NCBI GenBank assembly: GCA_022360955.1
Contig: JAKSBV010000001.1
Location: forward strand, 1 to 40,986
DNA length: 40,986 nt
Reading direction: 5' to 3'
From: Bacillota bacterium
Lineage (GTDB): Bacteria; Bacillota; Clostridia; SK-Y3
The position numbers and the translations under genes are program-made. The notes beneath the pieces were generated by a model. That model saw only the letters and a program-made list of their open reading frames with translations, was not told the origin of the DNA and ran no database searches. Shown in pieces: positions 16,095 through 26,155 of this stretch. Positions within the stretch are counted from its first letter, which is position 1, and every line of letters starts with the position of its first letter.

Positions 16095-16820
16095 TCACTG
16101 CAAGGACGCGTGGTTCCATCCAACGCCCCTTAATTCAAAGTCTTGAACCAACCGCTTGATCTGCTCCCCCAGGCTATAAATACGATCGGCAGAATGGGGG
16201 GATTCTTCTAACCGGCAATCCTCAAAATCTGTCTCCATGACGGGTCTTCTGAACTGCTGGAGCACATAACGCCGGGCCCCTTTGATCCGCTGCGCAATGT
16301 TGACGCCGTCTTCCTCAGTAAGCTGAGGCACAAACGTGGTACGGAACTCATAATCAATATTGCCTTCCAGCAATAACGCCATGCTGGCTTCGATACAATC
16401 CAACTCCACAGATATACCGCAGATCTCTTCATATTTTTCCAACGGCGCTTTGACATCCATGGCCACATAATCCAAAAGCCCTTTGTCGATAAGGCGTTTT
16501 AATATTTGCGGCCGCGTCCCGTTGGTATCCAACTTCACGGGATACCCCAGCGCTTTGATGCGTGTGATATATGCCTCAAGTCCGGCTTGAAGGGTAGGTT
16601 CTCCCCCACTAATGACCACACCGTCCAAAAAGGCCTTGCGCTTTGCCAAAAATTTTAAAAACGCCTCGGCATCCAACAGTTTTTGGCCTTGGTTCTTACA
16701 TATGATATCCCGGTTATGGCAGTAGAAGCAATTCATATTACAACCGGGTGTAAAGGCGACTGCGGCAATTTTACCCGGATAGTCCACAAAGGAATTTTTT
16801 TCAATGCCTACAATTTTCAT
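16095..16820 (-). CDS. nrdG: Anaerobic ribonucleotide reductase activating enzyme
   Basis: This 241-residue radical SAM protein carries the CxxxCxxC cluster motif (CNMNCFYCHN, about residues 28-37), the GGEPT motif (SGGEPTLQ) and the SAM-binding DTNGT. It makes the glycyl radical on NrdD using a [4Fe-4S] cluster and S-adenosylmethionine. The single-domain length and the FVDYPGK N-terminus fit the Clostridial NrdG/pyruvate-formate-lyase-activase-like form. Its ATG overlaps the nrdD stop by four bases (ATGA), so the two are translated together. A terminator follows. Confidence 0.95.
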   Translation of the reverse strand: MKIVGIEKNSFVDYPGKIAAVAFTPGCNMNCFYCHNRDIICKNQGQKLLDAEAFLKFLAKRKAFLDGVVISGGEPTLQAGLEAYITRIKALGYPVKLDTNGTRPQILKRLIDKGLLDYVAMDVKAPLEKYEEICGISVELDCIEASMALLLEGNIDYEFRTTFVPQLTEEDGVNIAQRIKGARRYVLQQFRRPVMETDFEDCRLEESPHSADRIYSLGEQIKRLVQDFELRGVGWNHASLQ

Positions 16821-18907
16821 GACACTCGCCCCGCCATTTTAAATTTTTTCCTGTCGAAGTATTCCTGCTTCTTTCCGTTATTATAATTGGCAACGGGACG
16901 CAAATATCCTGTAACTCTGGACCAGACTTCCGTCTCTTCACCACACTGCGGGCAGTTAAAATGCTCTCCGCCTATATATCCATGCTCCCTGCAAATGCTA
17001 AAGGTAGGGGTAAGCGAGATATAAGGCAGCTTATGCTTTGTAAATATTTTTTTGATCAAGTTCTTGGCGATTTTCGTATCCTCAATCGTTTCACCAAGAT
17101 ACAAATGCAGTACCGTACCGCCGGTATACAGGGACTGTAATTCATCCTGGAGCTCCATTACCTCGAATATATCGTCGGTATATTCCACAGGGACCTGGGT
17201 TGAATTGGTATAGTAAGGTACGTCTCCCCCTGCAGCAATAATATCCGGATACTTTGCTTTATCCAGCTTCGCCAATCGATAGGCCGTACCTTCGGCCGGA
17301 GTAGCCTCCAGATTGTAAACATGCCCGGTCTCTTTTTGTATATCCACAAGCATTTCCCGAAGGTAATTCATGATTTCTACGGAAAATTCCTGTCCTGCCG
17401 GTGTCGTAATATCTTCACCCATAAAATTGAGCAGCGCTTCGTTCATGCCAACAATCCCTATCGTCGCAAAGTGATTATACCAGTATTCTCCCGTTCTTTC
17501 CTTTACATTTCGCAGATAATGAGTGGAATAGGGATACAACCCTTCCTCCGATTGCTGTTCAATAATTTTTCTTTTAATTTCCAAGGATGTTTTTCCGATT
17601 TGAACCATCTTCCACAATCGCGCTTTAAATTCGTTTTTAGTGGACGAAAGATATCCTATCCGCGGCAAATTCACGGTATAGACCCCTACCGACCCTGTCA
17701 GAGGGTTGCTTCCGAATAGTCCGCCTCCTCTTTTTCTCAGTTCCGTAGTATCCAGACGCAAACGGCAGCACATGGATACCGCATCCTCCGGCGACAAATC
17801 GGAATTGACATAGTTTGCAAAATAGGGTATGCCGTATTTGCAGGTTATTTGCATAAACGCTTCCACCACCGGATTCTCCCAGTCAAAATCACGGGTAATA
17901 TTAATGGTGGGAATCGGAAAAGTAAATACCCTCCCCTTTGCGTCTCCTTCCAGCATTACCTCGCAAAAGGCCCGGTTGAATATATCCATTTCTGCTTGAA
18001 ATTCACCATAGGTTTCATTTTGCATCTGCCCTGAGACGATCACCGGTTGGTCTTTTAAAGTAGAAGGCACCGTGATATCAAAGGTTAAATTGGAAAAGGG
18101 GCATTGAAATCCTACACGTGTGGGCACATTGATATTAAAAATAAATTCCTGCAAGCATTGTTTGACCTCCTTGTAGGTCATATTGTCATACCGGATAAAA
18201 GGCGCACAATAGGTATCAAAACTGGACCACGCCTGTGCACCGGCTGTTTCTCCCTGGGTCGTAAAAGTCGAATTCACAATCTGTCCCAAAAAAGGTCTTA
18301 AATGTTTGGCCGGACGACTCTCCACCTTTCCATACACCCCGCCGAAGCCATCGGTCAGCAATTGTCTTAAATCCCATCCGGCACAATAAGGCCCAAAAAA
18401 TCCCAAATCGTGCAAATGGCAATCGCCGCTTTCATGGTTTTCCCTTACTTCCGTAGGATAAATCTCATGGAGCCAGTATTTTTTGGTAAAGGTTTCCCGG
18501 ACATAATTGTTTAATCCATTGACACTCTTTTGCATATTGGCATTTTCTTTGATCTGCCAGTCCCGGTCCCCCAAATAGTCGGAAAACATATCAATGGTAG
18601 CACCGATAAGGGCATTCAGCTCTCTGGCACCTTTCCTTTTTTCTCTATATAATATGTACGCTTTCGCTGTTTGAGCGTGCCCGTGCTCAATCAAAACTTT
18701 TTCAACAATATCCTGAATACTTTCTACATCCGGAATTTTATTACCGTATTTCTTTTCTGCGGCTTCTATCACCTGGTCACATAAATAATGGGCCCGGTCA
18801 AAATCTTTTCCTCCGCAGGCATTTGCGGCCTTAAAAATCGCCCATGCAATTTTTTCCGGATGGAATTTTTCCACTCTTCCGTCTCTTTTCAGGATGCTGT
18901 TAATCAT
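16817..18907 (-). CDS. nrdD: Anaerobic (class III) ribonucleoside-triphosphate reductase
   Basis: This 696-residue enzyme reduces ribonucleoside triphosphates to dNTPs without oxygen. The N-terminal ATP-cone (ILKRDGRVEKFHPEKIAWAI, 4-23) gives allosteric control. The C-terminal region has a zinc site (CREHGY...NCPQCGEE) and the glycyl-radical motif RVTGYLRP. The SNPLTGSVGVYTVNL segment fits the active-site barrel. The start at 18907 has AAGGAG at good spacing. The gene is expected to be repressed by NrdR through the two boxes just upstream. Confidence 0.96.
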   Translation of the reverse strand: MINSILKRDGRVEKFHPEKIAWAIFKAANACGGKDFDRAHYLCDQVIEAAEKKYGNKIPDVESIQDIVEKVLIEHGHAQTAKAYILYREKRKGARELNALIGATIDMFSDYLGDRDWQIKENANMQKSVNGLNNYVRETFTKKYWLHEIYPTEVRENHESGDCHLHDLGFFGPYCAGWDLRQLLTDGFGGVYGKVESRPAKHLRPFLGQIVNSTFTTQGETAGAQAWSSFDTYCAPFIRYDNMTYKEVKQCLQEFIFNINVPTRVGFQCPFSNLTFDITVPSTLKDQPVIVSGQMQNETYGEFQAEMDIFNRAFCEVMLEGDAKGRVFTFPIPTINITRDFDWENPVVEAFMQITCKYGIPYFANYVNSDLSPEDAVSMCCRLRLDTTELRKRGGGLFGSNPLTGSVGVYTVNLPRIGYLSSTKNEFKARLWKMVQIGKTSLEIKRKIIEQQSEEGLYPYSTHYLRNVKERTGEYWYNHFATIGIVGMNEALLNFMGEDITTPAGQEFSVEIMNYLREMLVDIQKETGHVYNLEATPAEGTAYRLAKLDKAKYPDIIAAGGDVPYYTNSTQVPVEYTDDIFEVMELQDELQSLYTGGTVLHLYLGETIEDTKIAKNLIKKIFTKHKLPYISLTPTFSICREHGYIGGEHFNCPQCGEETEVWSRVTGYLRPVANYNNGKKQEYFDRKKFKMAGRVS

Positions 18908-18955
18908 TTCATCGTCTCCTTTTCAGTTGTATTTATAATTAGAAATTTTATGAAA

Positions 18956-18973
18956 ATAACTATATGTTGTTAT
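18956..18973. promoter_or_regulatory. NrdR box, promoter-proximal
   Basis: The segment ATAACTATATGTTGTTAT is palindromic at most positions and resembles the ACACTATATATAGTGT-like NrdR site. Its centre lies 32 bp, about three helix turns, from the second box, as is common for NrdR pairs. Confidence 0.65.
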
Positions 18974-18988
18974 GTGCTATTATAGCTT

Positions 18989-19004
18989 ACACTAATTATA
19001 GTAT
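18989..19004. promoter_or_regulatory. NrdR box, promoter-distal
   Basis: ACACTAATTATAGTAT differs from the ideal 16-base NrdR palindrome at only a few positions. Together with the box at 18956-18973 it is the expected operator of nrdD-nrdG, bound by the ATP/dATP-sensing repressor NrdR. Confidence 0.75.
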
Positions 19005-19121
19005 TCCGTCAATAGGTCAAATGAATCATTTTTTTTTAATATGAGGGTATTGCATTCTCGGATGTTCAAGCATTACACTTTTGAGTAATCACTCTTTTTT
19101 ATGCTTGAAACAGGATTCATT

Positions 19122-19667
19122 TTACAGCTCTTGCCGTTGCATGAGCTGCCACACTTTTAATACGGCTATCATACTTTTGGCATCTCGTATGTCTCCCCGC
19201 ATCACCATGTCAACCAGCTGCAGCAAAGGAATCACTTCCGTTTCCACAAATTCGTCCTCATCCAAATTGATTTCGCCTTTGTAAAGTCCTGTCGCCATAT
19301 AAAGATGCAGTATCTCATTGGTAATTCCGGGAGTTGAGTAAAAATGCCCCAGCGAACGTATATGCTTGGCCTTGTATCCTGTTTCTTCTTCAAGCTCTCG
19401 AATACCGCATGCATAGGGGTCTTCCCCGTAATTGAGCCTCCCTGCAGGAATTTCAAGGCATACTTCATCGATAGGTTTTCGAAATTGTCTTACCATGATG
19501 ACTTCTTGACGATCGGTGATGGGGATAATCCCCACGCCCCCCGGATGGTCCACGATTTCTCTTGTAGATGTATTGCCATTGGGAAGCCTTACCGTATCTA
19601 CTCTTACATCGATTATTTTTCCTGAAAAGATTTTTTCACTCTTGACGGTTTTTTCTATAAAATGCAT
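19122..19667 (-). CDS. nudF: ADP-ribose pyrophosphatase (Nudix hydrolase)
   Basis: This is a 181-residue Nudix protein with a full Nudix box: G-x5-E-x7-REUxEExGU reads from GRLNYGE to RELEEETGY (about residues 77-98). The N-terminal strands (KIIDVRVDTVRLPNG, then VIMVRQFRKPI) and the LEIPAG lead-in are those of ADP-ribose diphosphatases, which split ADP-ribose to AMP and ribose-5-phosphate with Mg2+. GGAGG precedes the ATG. It seems to be transcribed alone. Confidence 0.9.
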   Translation of the reverse strand: MHFIEKTVKSEKIFSGKIIDVRVDTVRLPNGNTSTREIVDHPGGVGIIPITDRQEVIMVRQFRKPIDEVCLEIPAGRLNYGEDPYACGIRELEEETGYKAKHIRSLGHFYSTPGITNEILHLYMATGLYKGEINLDEDEFVETEVIPLLQLVDMVMRGDIRDAKSMIAVLKVWQLMQRQEL

Positions 19668-19980
19668 GAATGTCCTCCTTGTTCATCCTTTAGAATTGTC
19701 CTATCCTATTATACTCTTATTTGTCCCCATTATCTATAGCTTTTACAAGAAACATTACAGATAAAGATAACGCTCTGCAACCTTATGACCGGAGGTCGGA
19801 GGGCAGAGGACGGAAGTCGGAATATGGCCAAAGAGGAGTACAAAGTAATCGGCAACAATAGTTCCATGCGATCGGAGAAATCCGGAGGCACATATCAAAC
19901 AAAGCGGAGAACATTGTTCTCCGCTTTGTTTGATATGTGCTGAAAAATGACAGATATCCCAGGGTACAGAAGAGGGCGCT
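19668..19980. other. Intergenic region with heptad tract and terminator
   Basis: No gene is seen. It contains a five-unit heptad tract (GGAGGTC, GGAGGGC, AGAGGAC, GGAAGTC, GGAATAT at 19791-19825) and the long palindrome described separately. Confidence 0.75.
19888..19940. terminator. 53-bp near-perfect palindrome after glgA
   Basis: A 26-bp arm (19888-19913) is followed by one base and its exact complement (19915-19940). The core is AAGCGGAGAACA. It follows the glgA stop on the minus strand and most likely terminates the glycogen operon. Confidence 0.75.
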
Positions 19981-21417
19981 TTACAACATCCCGGTATACA
20001 GCTTCAAATATTCCCGGGCCGATTGACTCCAGCTAAAATCCTGACCCATGCCGTTTCTTACGATCTTATTCCATATCCTTTTATTCGGATAGAATGAAAG
20101 GGCATGACGTATCGTATAGAGCATATCATGGGCATTATAGTTTTGAAAACTAAAACCGTTTCCTTCCTTTGTTTCGGCATTATAAGCCTGTATGGTATCG
20201 GCCAAACCGCCCGTCTCTCTTACGATGGGAACCGTACCATACCGCAGGCTAAAGAGCTGACCCAGACCGCACGGCTCGAAAAGCGAAGGCATCAGGAACA
20301 GATCGGCCCCGGCATATATATTTTGTGCCAGCGTTTCGTCATACATGATATTGGCGGATACCTTATCGGGGTACGCCCCCGCCGCCCACCGGAACAATTC
20401 TTCATACTTTGCCTCGCCGGTTCCCAATACCACCAGCTGAACATCTTCTTGCAGAATGTCGCCCAAAACACAGTCGATTAGATCGAAGCCCTTTTGGTTC
20501 ACAAGACGGGATATCACACCGATCATCGGAATCTTTTCGTTTACGGGCAAGCCCAATGTCCTTTGAAGATTTTTTTTGTTGCGGTATTTCGTCCTCAAAT
20601 TTTTGGCATCGTAATTGGCATAAATCCTCTCATCGGTTGCCGGATCATTCACCGCAAAATCGATGCCGTTTAAGATACCGTACAGGGAATCACTGCGTTT
20701 CCGAATAACATTTTGTAAGTTTTCCCCGTAGAAGTCACTTTTAATCTCTTCGGCATAGGTCTTGCTGACGGTTGTAATGACGTCGGAATATTCCAGTCCC
20801 GCCTTGAGATAGTTAACCGTATCATAAAATTCGATCCCGTCAGGGGTAAAATATTTCCATTCCACACCTAAAATATGGTCCAATACCTCTTTGGGGAAGA
20901 TGCCCTGGTACTTGAGGTTATGAATGGTAAATACGGTACGGATATTTTTATAGGCATCCAAATGCTTATAATGGGCGTTGAGCAATAAACTAACAATGCC
21001 TGTCTGCCAGTCATTGCAGTGAATAATATCGGGCTCAAACCCAATGAAGGGAAGGATTTCGATAAGGGCCCTCGAGAAAAAAGCAAACCGCTCCGCTTCA
21101 TCATGATGCCCGTATAGCTGATCCCTTTTAAAGTAGTATTCATTATCAATAAAATACACGATGACCCCATCTATCTCGGCTTTTAACACAGCACAAAATT
21201 GATGCCGCCAGCCTATATTGACATAGATATAACCCATATATTCCATTCGTTCTACATATTGTTCGGGTATCGATTGATATTTGGGAACCACCACACGGAT
21301 ATCCACATCCAATTTTTTAAGGGCTTTAGGGAGAGAACCGGCTACATCTGCCAGTCCGCCTGTTTTTGCAAAAGGTACCACTTCCGATGAGGCAAAAAGC
21401 ACTTTTAACTGGTCCAT
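19981..21417 (-). CDS. glgA: Glycogen synthase (ADP-glucose dependent)
   Basis: This is a GT5 family enzyme of about 478 residues that extends alpha-1,4-glucan from ADP-glucose. The N-terminal ADP-glucose site KTGGLADVAGSLPKAL (about 18-33), the ITHCNDWQTG-like HCNDWQTG, FTIHNLKYQG, and the C-terminal Rossmann motif (SLFEPCGLGQLFSLRYGTVPIVRETGGLADTI) are all present. The ATG at 21417 is behind GGAGGTGA; a TTG at 21420 is less likely. It is the last gene of the glycogen cluster, 100 bp after glgB, and is followed by a strong palindrome. Confidence 0.97.
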   Translation of the reverse strand: MDQLKVLFASSEVVPFAKTGGLADVAGSLPKALKKLDVDIRVVVPKYQSIPEQYVERMEYMGYIYVNIGWRHQFCAVLKAEIDGVIVYFIDNEYYFKRDQLYGHHDEAERFAFFSRALIEILPFIGFEPDIIHCNDWQTGIVSLLLNAHYKHLDAYKNIRTVFTIHNLKYQGIFPKEVLDHILGVEWKYFTPDGIEFYDTVNYLKAGLEYSDVITTVSKTYAEEIKSDFYGENLQNVIRKRSDSLYGILNGIDFAVNDPATDERIYANYDAKNLRTKYRNKKNLQRTLGLPVNEKIPMIGVISRLVNQKGFDLIDCVLGDILQEDVQLVVLGTGEAKYEELFRWAAGAYPDKVSANIMYDETLAQNIYAGADLFLMPSLFEPCGLGQLFSLRYGTVPIVRETGGLADTIQAYNAETKEGNGFSFQNYNAHDMLYTIRHALSFYPNKRIWNKIVRNGMGQDFSWSQSAREYLKLYTGML

Positions 21418-21520
21418 CAAATCACCTCCATGTTATTGTTAAAATATACCATATAGTGATGATAATTTCAACATTTTCATATGTTAAATTTTGGTAAAAT
21501 GCCGTCAACATCTAAGCTCT

Positions 21521-23467
21521 TTAATCCTCTTTGCATTTTAATGCCTCTTTAAACACCGGCTTAAATACCAGCATGGCGAGAGGAGGGACCCGCAGCGCTA
21601 TGGAATAGGGACGTCCGCCGCATTCTATCTTTTCTGCGTGCAGTCCCCCGCAATTGCCAACATCACTGCCGCCATATATGCCGGAATCGCTGTTGAATAT
21701 TTCTTTATAATACAAGTCAAAAGGCACGCCAATGCGGTAGTGATCATAGACCACCGGCGTAAAATTATACACAAACAGCAGCATATCCTTCCGGTCTTTA
21801 CCTTTGCGGATAAAAGAAATAATACTGTGATCCGCATCATTACAATCAATCCACTCAAAGCCGTCAAAACTAAAATCAACTTCATAAAAGGCCTTTTCAC
21901 TTTGATATAATCTATTTAAATCTTTGACATAGTCCTGCATTTTCTTATGCAAATCATACTCCAGCAAATGCCAGTCCAAACTGTCATCATATTTCCATTC
22001 AATAAATTGTCCGAACTCCCCGCCCATAAACAGCAGCTTTTTACCGGGATGTCCGTACTGGTAGCCATAGGTTACTCTAAGTCCGGCAAATTTCTGCCAG
22101 TAGTCTCCCCACATCTTATCCAGCAAAGAACGCTTTCCATGCACCACTTCGTCATGGGAAAGGGGCAACATGAAATTCTCGGTAAACGCGTACATGATGC
22201 TGAATGTAATGAGATGGTGATAATATTTTCTGTGAACCGGGTCCATACTCATATATTGCAGAAAATCATTCATCCAGCCCAGATTCCACTTCATCCCGAA
22301 ACCCAATCCCCCCATATAGGGAGGCTTACTGACAAAGGGCCATGAGGTTGACTCTTCCGCTATCATCATCACTCCGGGAAAGGACTGGTAAACAGCACTG
22401 TTAAGATGTCTGAGAAATTCTATCGCTTCAAGGTTCTCGTCGCCCCCGTATTGATTGGCTACCCACTCACCGTCCTCTTTGCCGTAATTGAGATACAGCA
22501 TAGAGGCCACCGCATCAACCCTCAAACCGTCAATATGATATTTTTCAAACAAGAAAAGTGCATTGGATATGAGAAAGTTTTTGACTTCATTTCTGCCGTA
22601 ATTGAATATCATTGTGCCCCATTGGGGTTGCTCCCCCTGCCGTGCATCTTTGTGCTCATACAGGGCGGTTCCGTCAAAACGGCGCAGCCCGTGCTCATCT
22701 CTGGGAAAATGGGCCGGCACCCAATCCAAGATAACACCGATATCATTTTGATGGCAAGTATCTACCAAGTACATAAAATCCTCCGGCGTCCCGTACCTCG
22801 AAGTAATGGCAAAATATCCGGTTACCTGATAGCCCCACGAACCGTCATAAGGATGCTCGGACAAAGGTAAAAATTCTATATGGGTATACCCCATTTCTTT
22901 CACATAAGCAACAAGCTTGTCGGCTGCGTCTCTATAAGACAGAAACCCGTTTTCGTCCCGTGACACCCTCATCCACGACCCAAGGTGCACTTCATAAACG
23001 GCTGTGGGCTGCTCCAAGGGGTTGCCCTTTTTCCTATTCTCTATCCACCGTGAATCACCCCATTGATAGCCCTCTATATCGTAGACAATTGAGGCCGTAT
23101 CCGGTCTAAGCTCGGAATAAAAGGCATAGGGGTCCGCTTTGCTCAACAGCTCTTCCTTTTGCGTTATGATTTGATACTTGTACAATGCTCCTTTTGCTAT
23201 GCCGGGAATAAATACCTCCCATATGCCGGACGAACCGATGGCTGTCATTGGATGCTTGCTGCCATTCCAACCATTAAAATCACCTATAACACTTACGCTT
23301 CTCGCACAGGGCGCCCATACGGCAAAATAGGTTCCCTCAACACCCTCTATCACCTCAATATGCGCCCCTAACTTCCGGTGCAAATGTCTATGATCCCCTT
23401 TATTGAAGAGATATATGTCATAGTCGGTCAATACCGATAATGAAGTGTTTGCATTCCGTAATTCCAT
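21521..23467 (-). CDS. glgB: 1,4-alpha-glucan branching enzyme
   Basis: This 648-residue GH13_9 enzyme introduces alpha-1,6 branches. A CBM48/N-domain (AVWAPCARSVSVIGDFNGWNG) precedes the catalytic barrel. The barrel has the nucleophile in DGLRVDAVASMLYL, the acid/base in MMIAEES and the transition-state His-Asp in LSHDEVVHGK. The C-terminal all-beta domain ends near the terminus. A GGAG site lies before the ATG. It lies between glgD and glgA; the 290-bp gap from glgD is filled with repeat tracts. Confidence 0.97.
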   Translation of the reverse strand: MELRNANTSLSVLTDYDIYLFNKGDHRHLHRKLGAHIEVIEGVEGTYFAVWAPCARSVSVIGDFNGWNGSKHPMTAIGSSGIWEVFIPGIAKGALYKYQIITQKEELLSKADPYAFYSELRPDTASIVYDIEGYQWGDSRWIENRKKGNPLEQPTAVYEVHLGSWMRVSRDENGFLSYRDAADKLVAYVKEMGYTHIEFLPLSEHPYDGSWGYQVTGYFAITSRYGTPEDFMYLVDTCHQNDIGVILDWVPAHFPRDEHGLRRFDGTALYEHKDARQGEQPQWGTMIFNYGRNEVKNFLISNALFLFEKYHIDGLRVDAVASMLYLNYGKEDGEWVANQYGGDENLEAIEFLRHLNSAVYQSFPGVMMIAEESTSWPFVSKPPYMGGLGFGMKWNLGWMNDFLQYMSMDPVHRKYYHHLITFSIMYAFTENFMLPLSHDEVVHGKRSLLDKMWGDYWQKFAGLRVTYGYQYGHPGKKLLFMGGEFGQFIEWKYDDSLDWHLLEYDLHKKMQDYVKDLNRLYQSEKAFYEVDFSFDGFEWIDCNDADHSIISFIRKGKDRKDMLLFVYNFTPVVYDHYRIGVPFDLYYKEIFNSDSGIYGGSDVGNCGGLHAEKIECGGRPYSIALRVPPLAMLVFKPVFKEALKCKED

Positions 23468-23540
23468 CTCATTCTCCTTTATAGCGTTTTACTAAAGATA
23501 TCACACACTAGCATTAGAACTATAATCGTATGGATAAACC

Positions 23541-23575
23541 GGAGATCGGAAGTCAGAGGGCGGAGGTCGGAAAAT
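23541..23575. repeat. Heptanucleotide-period tract
   Basis: Five uninterrupted 7-base units (GGAGATC, GGAAGTC, AGAGGGC, GGAGGTC, GGAAAAT). The family is the same as at 19791-19825 and 30814-30848. Confidence 0.75.
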
Positions 23576-23630
23576 GACTAAACAGGGGCAGAGAGTCAAA
23601 TAGCAACGCTTTACGGCACAATACCGGGGA

Positions 23631-23672
23631 CATTCTCAACCCTCATCTCTCAGCCCTCAACTACTTTTTAGT
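23631..23672. repeat. Heptanucleotide-period tract
   Basis: Six 7-base units (CATTCTC, AACCCTC, ATCTCTC, AGCCCTC, AACTACT, TTTTAGT). Copies of the same phrase occur at 14685-14719 and, inverted, at 30661-30692 and near 33413-33440. Confidence 0.75.
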
Positions 23673-23759
23673 CTTAGGATACCCGTTACCGGAGTACGAT
23701 TATATTTCAAGCTTTACAGTGTACTATCTATACACATTGTGTCAAGGTATTATGAAATC

Positions 23760-24863
23760 TTACAGCCTTTGAACGATCGCGGGATTTTCTTTGCTTCCTA
23801 TTACACTTGTCTTATCGGGTACAACATAATTCTTGTCGATAATGGCATTTTCGATGACGCAATTTTCCCCGATAACCGCATCCTGCAGTATGATGGAATC
23901 CATCACCCGTGCGCCTTGTTTAACGGCAACCCCTCTAAACAAAACGCTATTATATACATTGCCAAGAATATTGCAGCCTTCGGGCACAATACTGTTGAGT
24001 ACATCCGAGTTCTTGCCTATATAGGCCGGATGGTAATCCTTGATCTTTGTATAGAGGGGACCGCTGCTGCGAAACAGTCGTATACCGATTTCCGGGCTCT
24101 TCATTTCCATATTGCAATTGTAATAAGCCTGGATCGTATTGATCGGTCTCCAGTATCCTTGAAAACGATACCCGTGAATATGGAAATCCTGTAGGTTTCT
24201 AACCAGAATATCGTTTACAAAATCAATAGTTTCCGGCGTTCTGTATTCATACATCATTTGCAGTAAGAGCTCTCTTTTCATTACATAAATCCCCATGGAT
24301 GCATTATTGGTTTTGGGATTTTCGGGATATTGTTCAAAACCGATAATCCTTTCGTATTCGTCTAATTCAACAATGCCCAGCAGCTGGAGGTTTTCATCGT
24401 GTACTTCTTTATAGACAACGGTAATATCGGCCTTTGTCTCTATATGGTCGGCTACCACATCCTGAAAATTCAGTTTGTACACGCTGTCGTCCGGCGCAAT
24501 GACCACATAGTCCTGTGTGCTCCTCTCTATATAAATAAGGTTTCTGTAAATCGCGTCCGCAGTGCCGGTATACCATAGGCTTGAATCTTTAGATAAAAAA
24601 GGAGGGAAGATAAACAATCCGCCTCTTTTCCTATCCAGATCCCACTCTTTTCCCGAACCCAGGTGGTCCATTAACGACCTGAATTGAAATTGGGTGGTAA
24701 TGGCAACATTATGGATTTTTGAATTTACCATGTTCGACATTACAAAATCTATCAAGCGATACTTTCCTCCAATGGGAATGGAGGCAATGGATCTTTTGAG
24801 CAGTAATTCTTTCATGTTGACGTTTTCACCGCCGGTCAATATAAAACCCATCATTGTGTTCAT
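23760..24863 (-). CDS. glgD: GlgD, regulatory-type ADP-glucose pyrophosphorylase subunit
   Basis: This 367-residue protein is homologous to GlgC: an N-terminal nucleotidyltransferase fold ([29 protein letters not shown]) and a C-terminal left-handed beta-helix ([24 protein letters not shown]). The glycine/arginine-rich ATP loop of true GlgC (GGxGxRL) is replaced by [13 protein letters not shown], as in Firmicute GlgD. GlgD forms a hetero-tetramer with GlgC and raises its activity. Its ATG overlaps the glgC stop by four bases (ATGA), and a strong GGGGGGAG site precedes it. Confidence 0.95.
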   Translation of the reverse strand: MNTMMGFILTGGENVNMKELLLKRSIASIPIGGKYRLIDFVMSNMVNSKIHNVAITTQFQFRSLMDHLGSGKEWDLDRKRGGLFIFPPFLSKDSSLWYTGTADAIYRNLIYIERSTQDYVVIAPDDSVYKLNFQDVVADHIETKADITVVYKEVHDENLQLLGIVELDEYERIIGFEQYPENPKTNNASMGIYVMKRELLLQMMYEYRTPETIDFVNDILVRNLQDFHIHGYRFQGYWRPINTIQAYYNCNMEMKSPEIGIRLFRSSGPLYTKIKDYHPAYIGKNSDVLNSIVPEGCNILGNVYNSVLFRGVAVKQGARVMDSIILQDAVIGENCVIENAIIDKNYVVPDKTSVIGSKENPAIVQRL

Positions 24864-26137
24864 ATTTCTCCCCCCTGTAAAACACTTTCACCTGATTTTA
24901 TCTCCGTACTGCTATAATCTTTATAGGAAATACCGGCATCAATCATTACGTTCTTTCCGACTACGGTACCGCTTGGTATATGCGCTCTTGTACCTGCCAC
25001 CGTAATACCGGAATAGTAAATGTGAGGGGATTTTTGATTGACAATATTTTCCCCTGCGCCAATACGCACATTCGATCCGACCTTCACCCTATAATCCAGT
25101 ATTGCCTTATCGATTTTAGCCTCTTTTTGGATATGGCAATTGGGCATAATGATAGAATTACGTATTTCAGCACCTTCTTCTATCACTACACCGGGAGAAA
25201 TAATAGAATTGACAACTGTTCCGTAAATCAGAGAACCGTCGCCGACAATTGAATTTTTTACATTTGACTGACTCACAAAGTGGGTAGGATGTGCCGGTTC
25301 GATTCTTGAATAGATCTTCCAGCCGGAATCGCTAATTTTCAGTTGATTGTCTCTCTCCAGCAAATCCATATTGGACTCCCAATACGCTTCAACGGTCCCT
25401 ACGTCTTTCCAGTAGCCTTCAAAAGGATAGGCATAGAGCTTGCAGCTGTCTCGAAGCATTTTGGGAATTACATTTTTCCCGAAATCATGGGCAGATTCAA
25501 TGTCCGCAGCGTCTTCCAGCAAATACTGCTTTAATTTTTTCCAATTAAATATATAAATGCCCATAGAGATCAAATCGCTTTTAGGGTTTTTGGGCTTTTC
25601 TTCAAATTCATAAATGCTGTAGTCCTCCCACGTATTCATCACGCCGAAGCTGGATGCTTGCTCAATGGGGACTTGGTAAACTGAGATCGTAGCATCGGCT
25701 TTCTTTTGCCTATGGAACTCTATCATTTTTAAATAATCCATTTTATAGATATGATCCCCCGACAAAATCAATACGTATTCCGGCGAATACATACCGATAA
25801 AATCTAAGTTTTGAGTAATCGCATCGGCTGTTCCCAGATACCACCTTCCGGAATGTTCTTCCATATAAGGCGGGAGTATGGTGACGCCTCCTCTATTTCT
25901 GTCCAGATCCCAGGGATGACCTACGCCTATATGAGAATTCAGCACGTGGGGCTTATATTGGGTCAAAATACCTAAACACTCTAAATTTGAATTAATACAG
26001 TTACTAATTGCAAAGTCGATAATTTTATACTTACCGCCAAATTGTACTGCCGGTTTTGCTTTTGTTTTGGTGAGTACGCCCAACCGTGAACCCTGGCCGC
26101 CGGCCAGTATCATCGTTACTGTTTCAAATTTTATCAT
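24860..26137 (-). CDS. glgC: Glucose-1-phosphate adenylyltransferase, catalytic subunit
   Basis: This 425-residue enzyme makes ADP-glucose from ATP and glucose-1-phosphate, the committed step of glycogen synthesis. Visible motifs are the ATP loop [13 protein letters not shown] (12-24), [39 protein letters not shown] and [10 protein letters not shown]. The C-terminal part is a hexapeptide left-handed beta-helix ([17 protein letters not shown]). It lies 18 bp after glgP behind AAAGGG and is coupled to glgD. Confidence 0.97.
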   Translation of the reverse strand: MIKFETVTMILAGGQGSRLGVLTKTKAKPAVQFGGKYKIIDFAISNCINSNLECLGILTQYKPHVLNSHIGVGHPWDLDRNRGGVTILPPYMEEHSGRWYLGTADAITQNLDFIGMYSPEYVLILSGDHIYKMDYLKMIEFHRQKKADATISVYQVPIEQASSFGVMNTWEDYSIYEFEEKPKNPKSDLISMGIYIFNWKKLKQYLLEDAADIESAHDFGKNVIPKMLRDSCKLYAYPFEGYWKDVGTVEAYWESNMDLLERDNQLKISDSGWKIYSRIEPAHPTHFVSQSNVKNSIVGDGSLIYGTVVNSIISPGVVIEEGAEIRNSIIMPNCHIQKEAKIDKAILDYRVKVGSNVRIGAGENIVNQKSPHIYYSGITVAGTRAHIPSGTVVGKNVMIDAGISYKDYSSTEIKSGESVLQGGEI

Positions 26138-26155
26138 GTTTGATTCACCCTTTCA

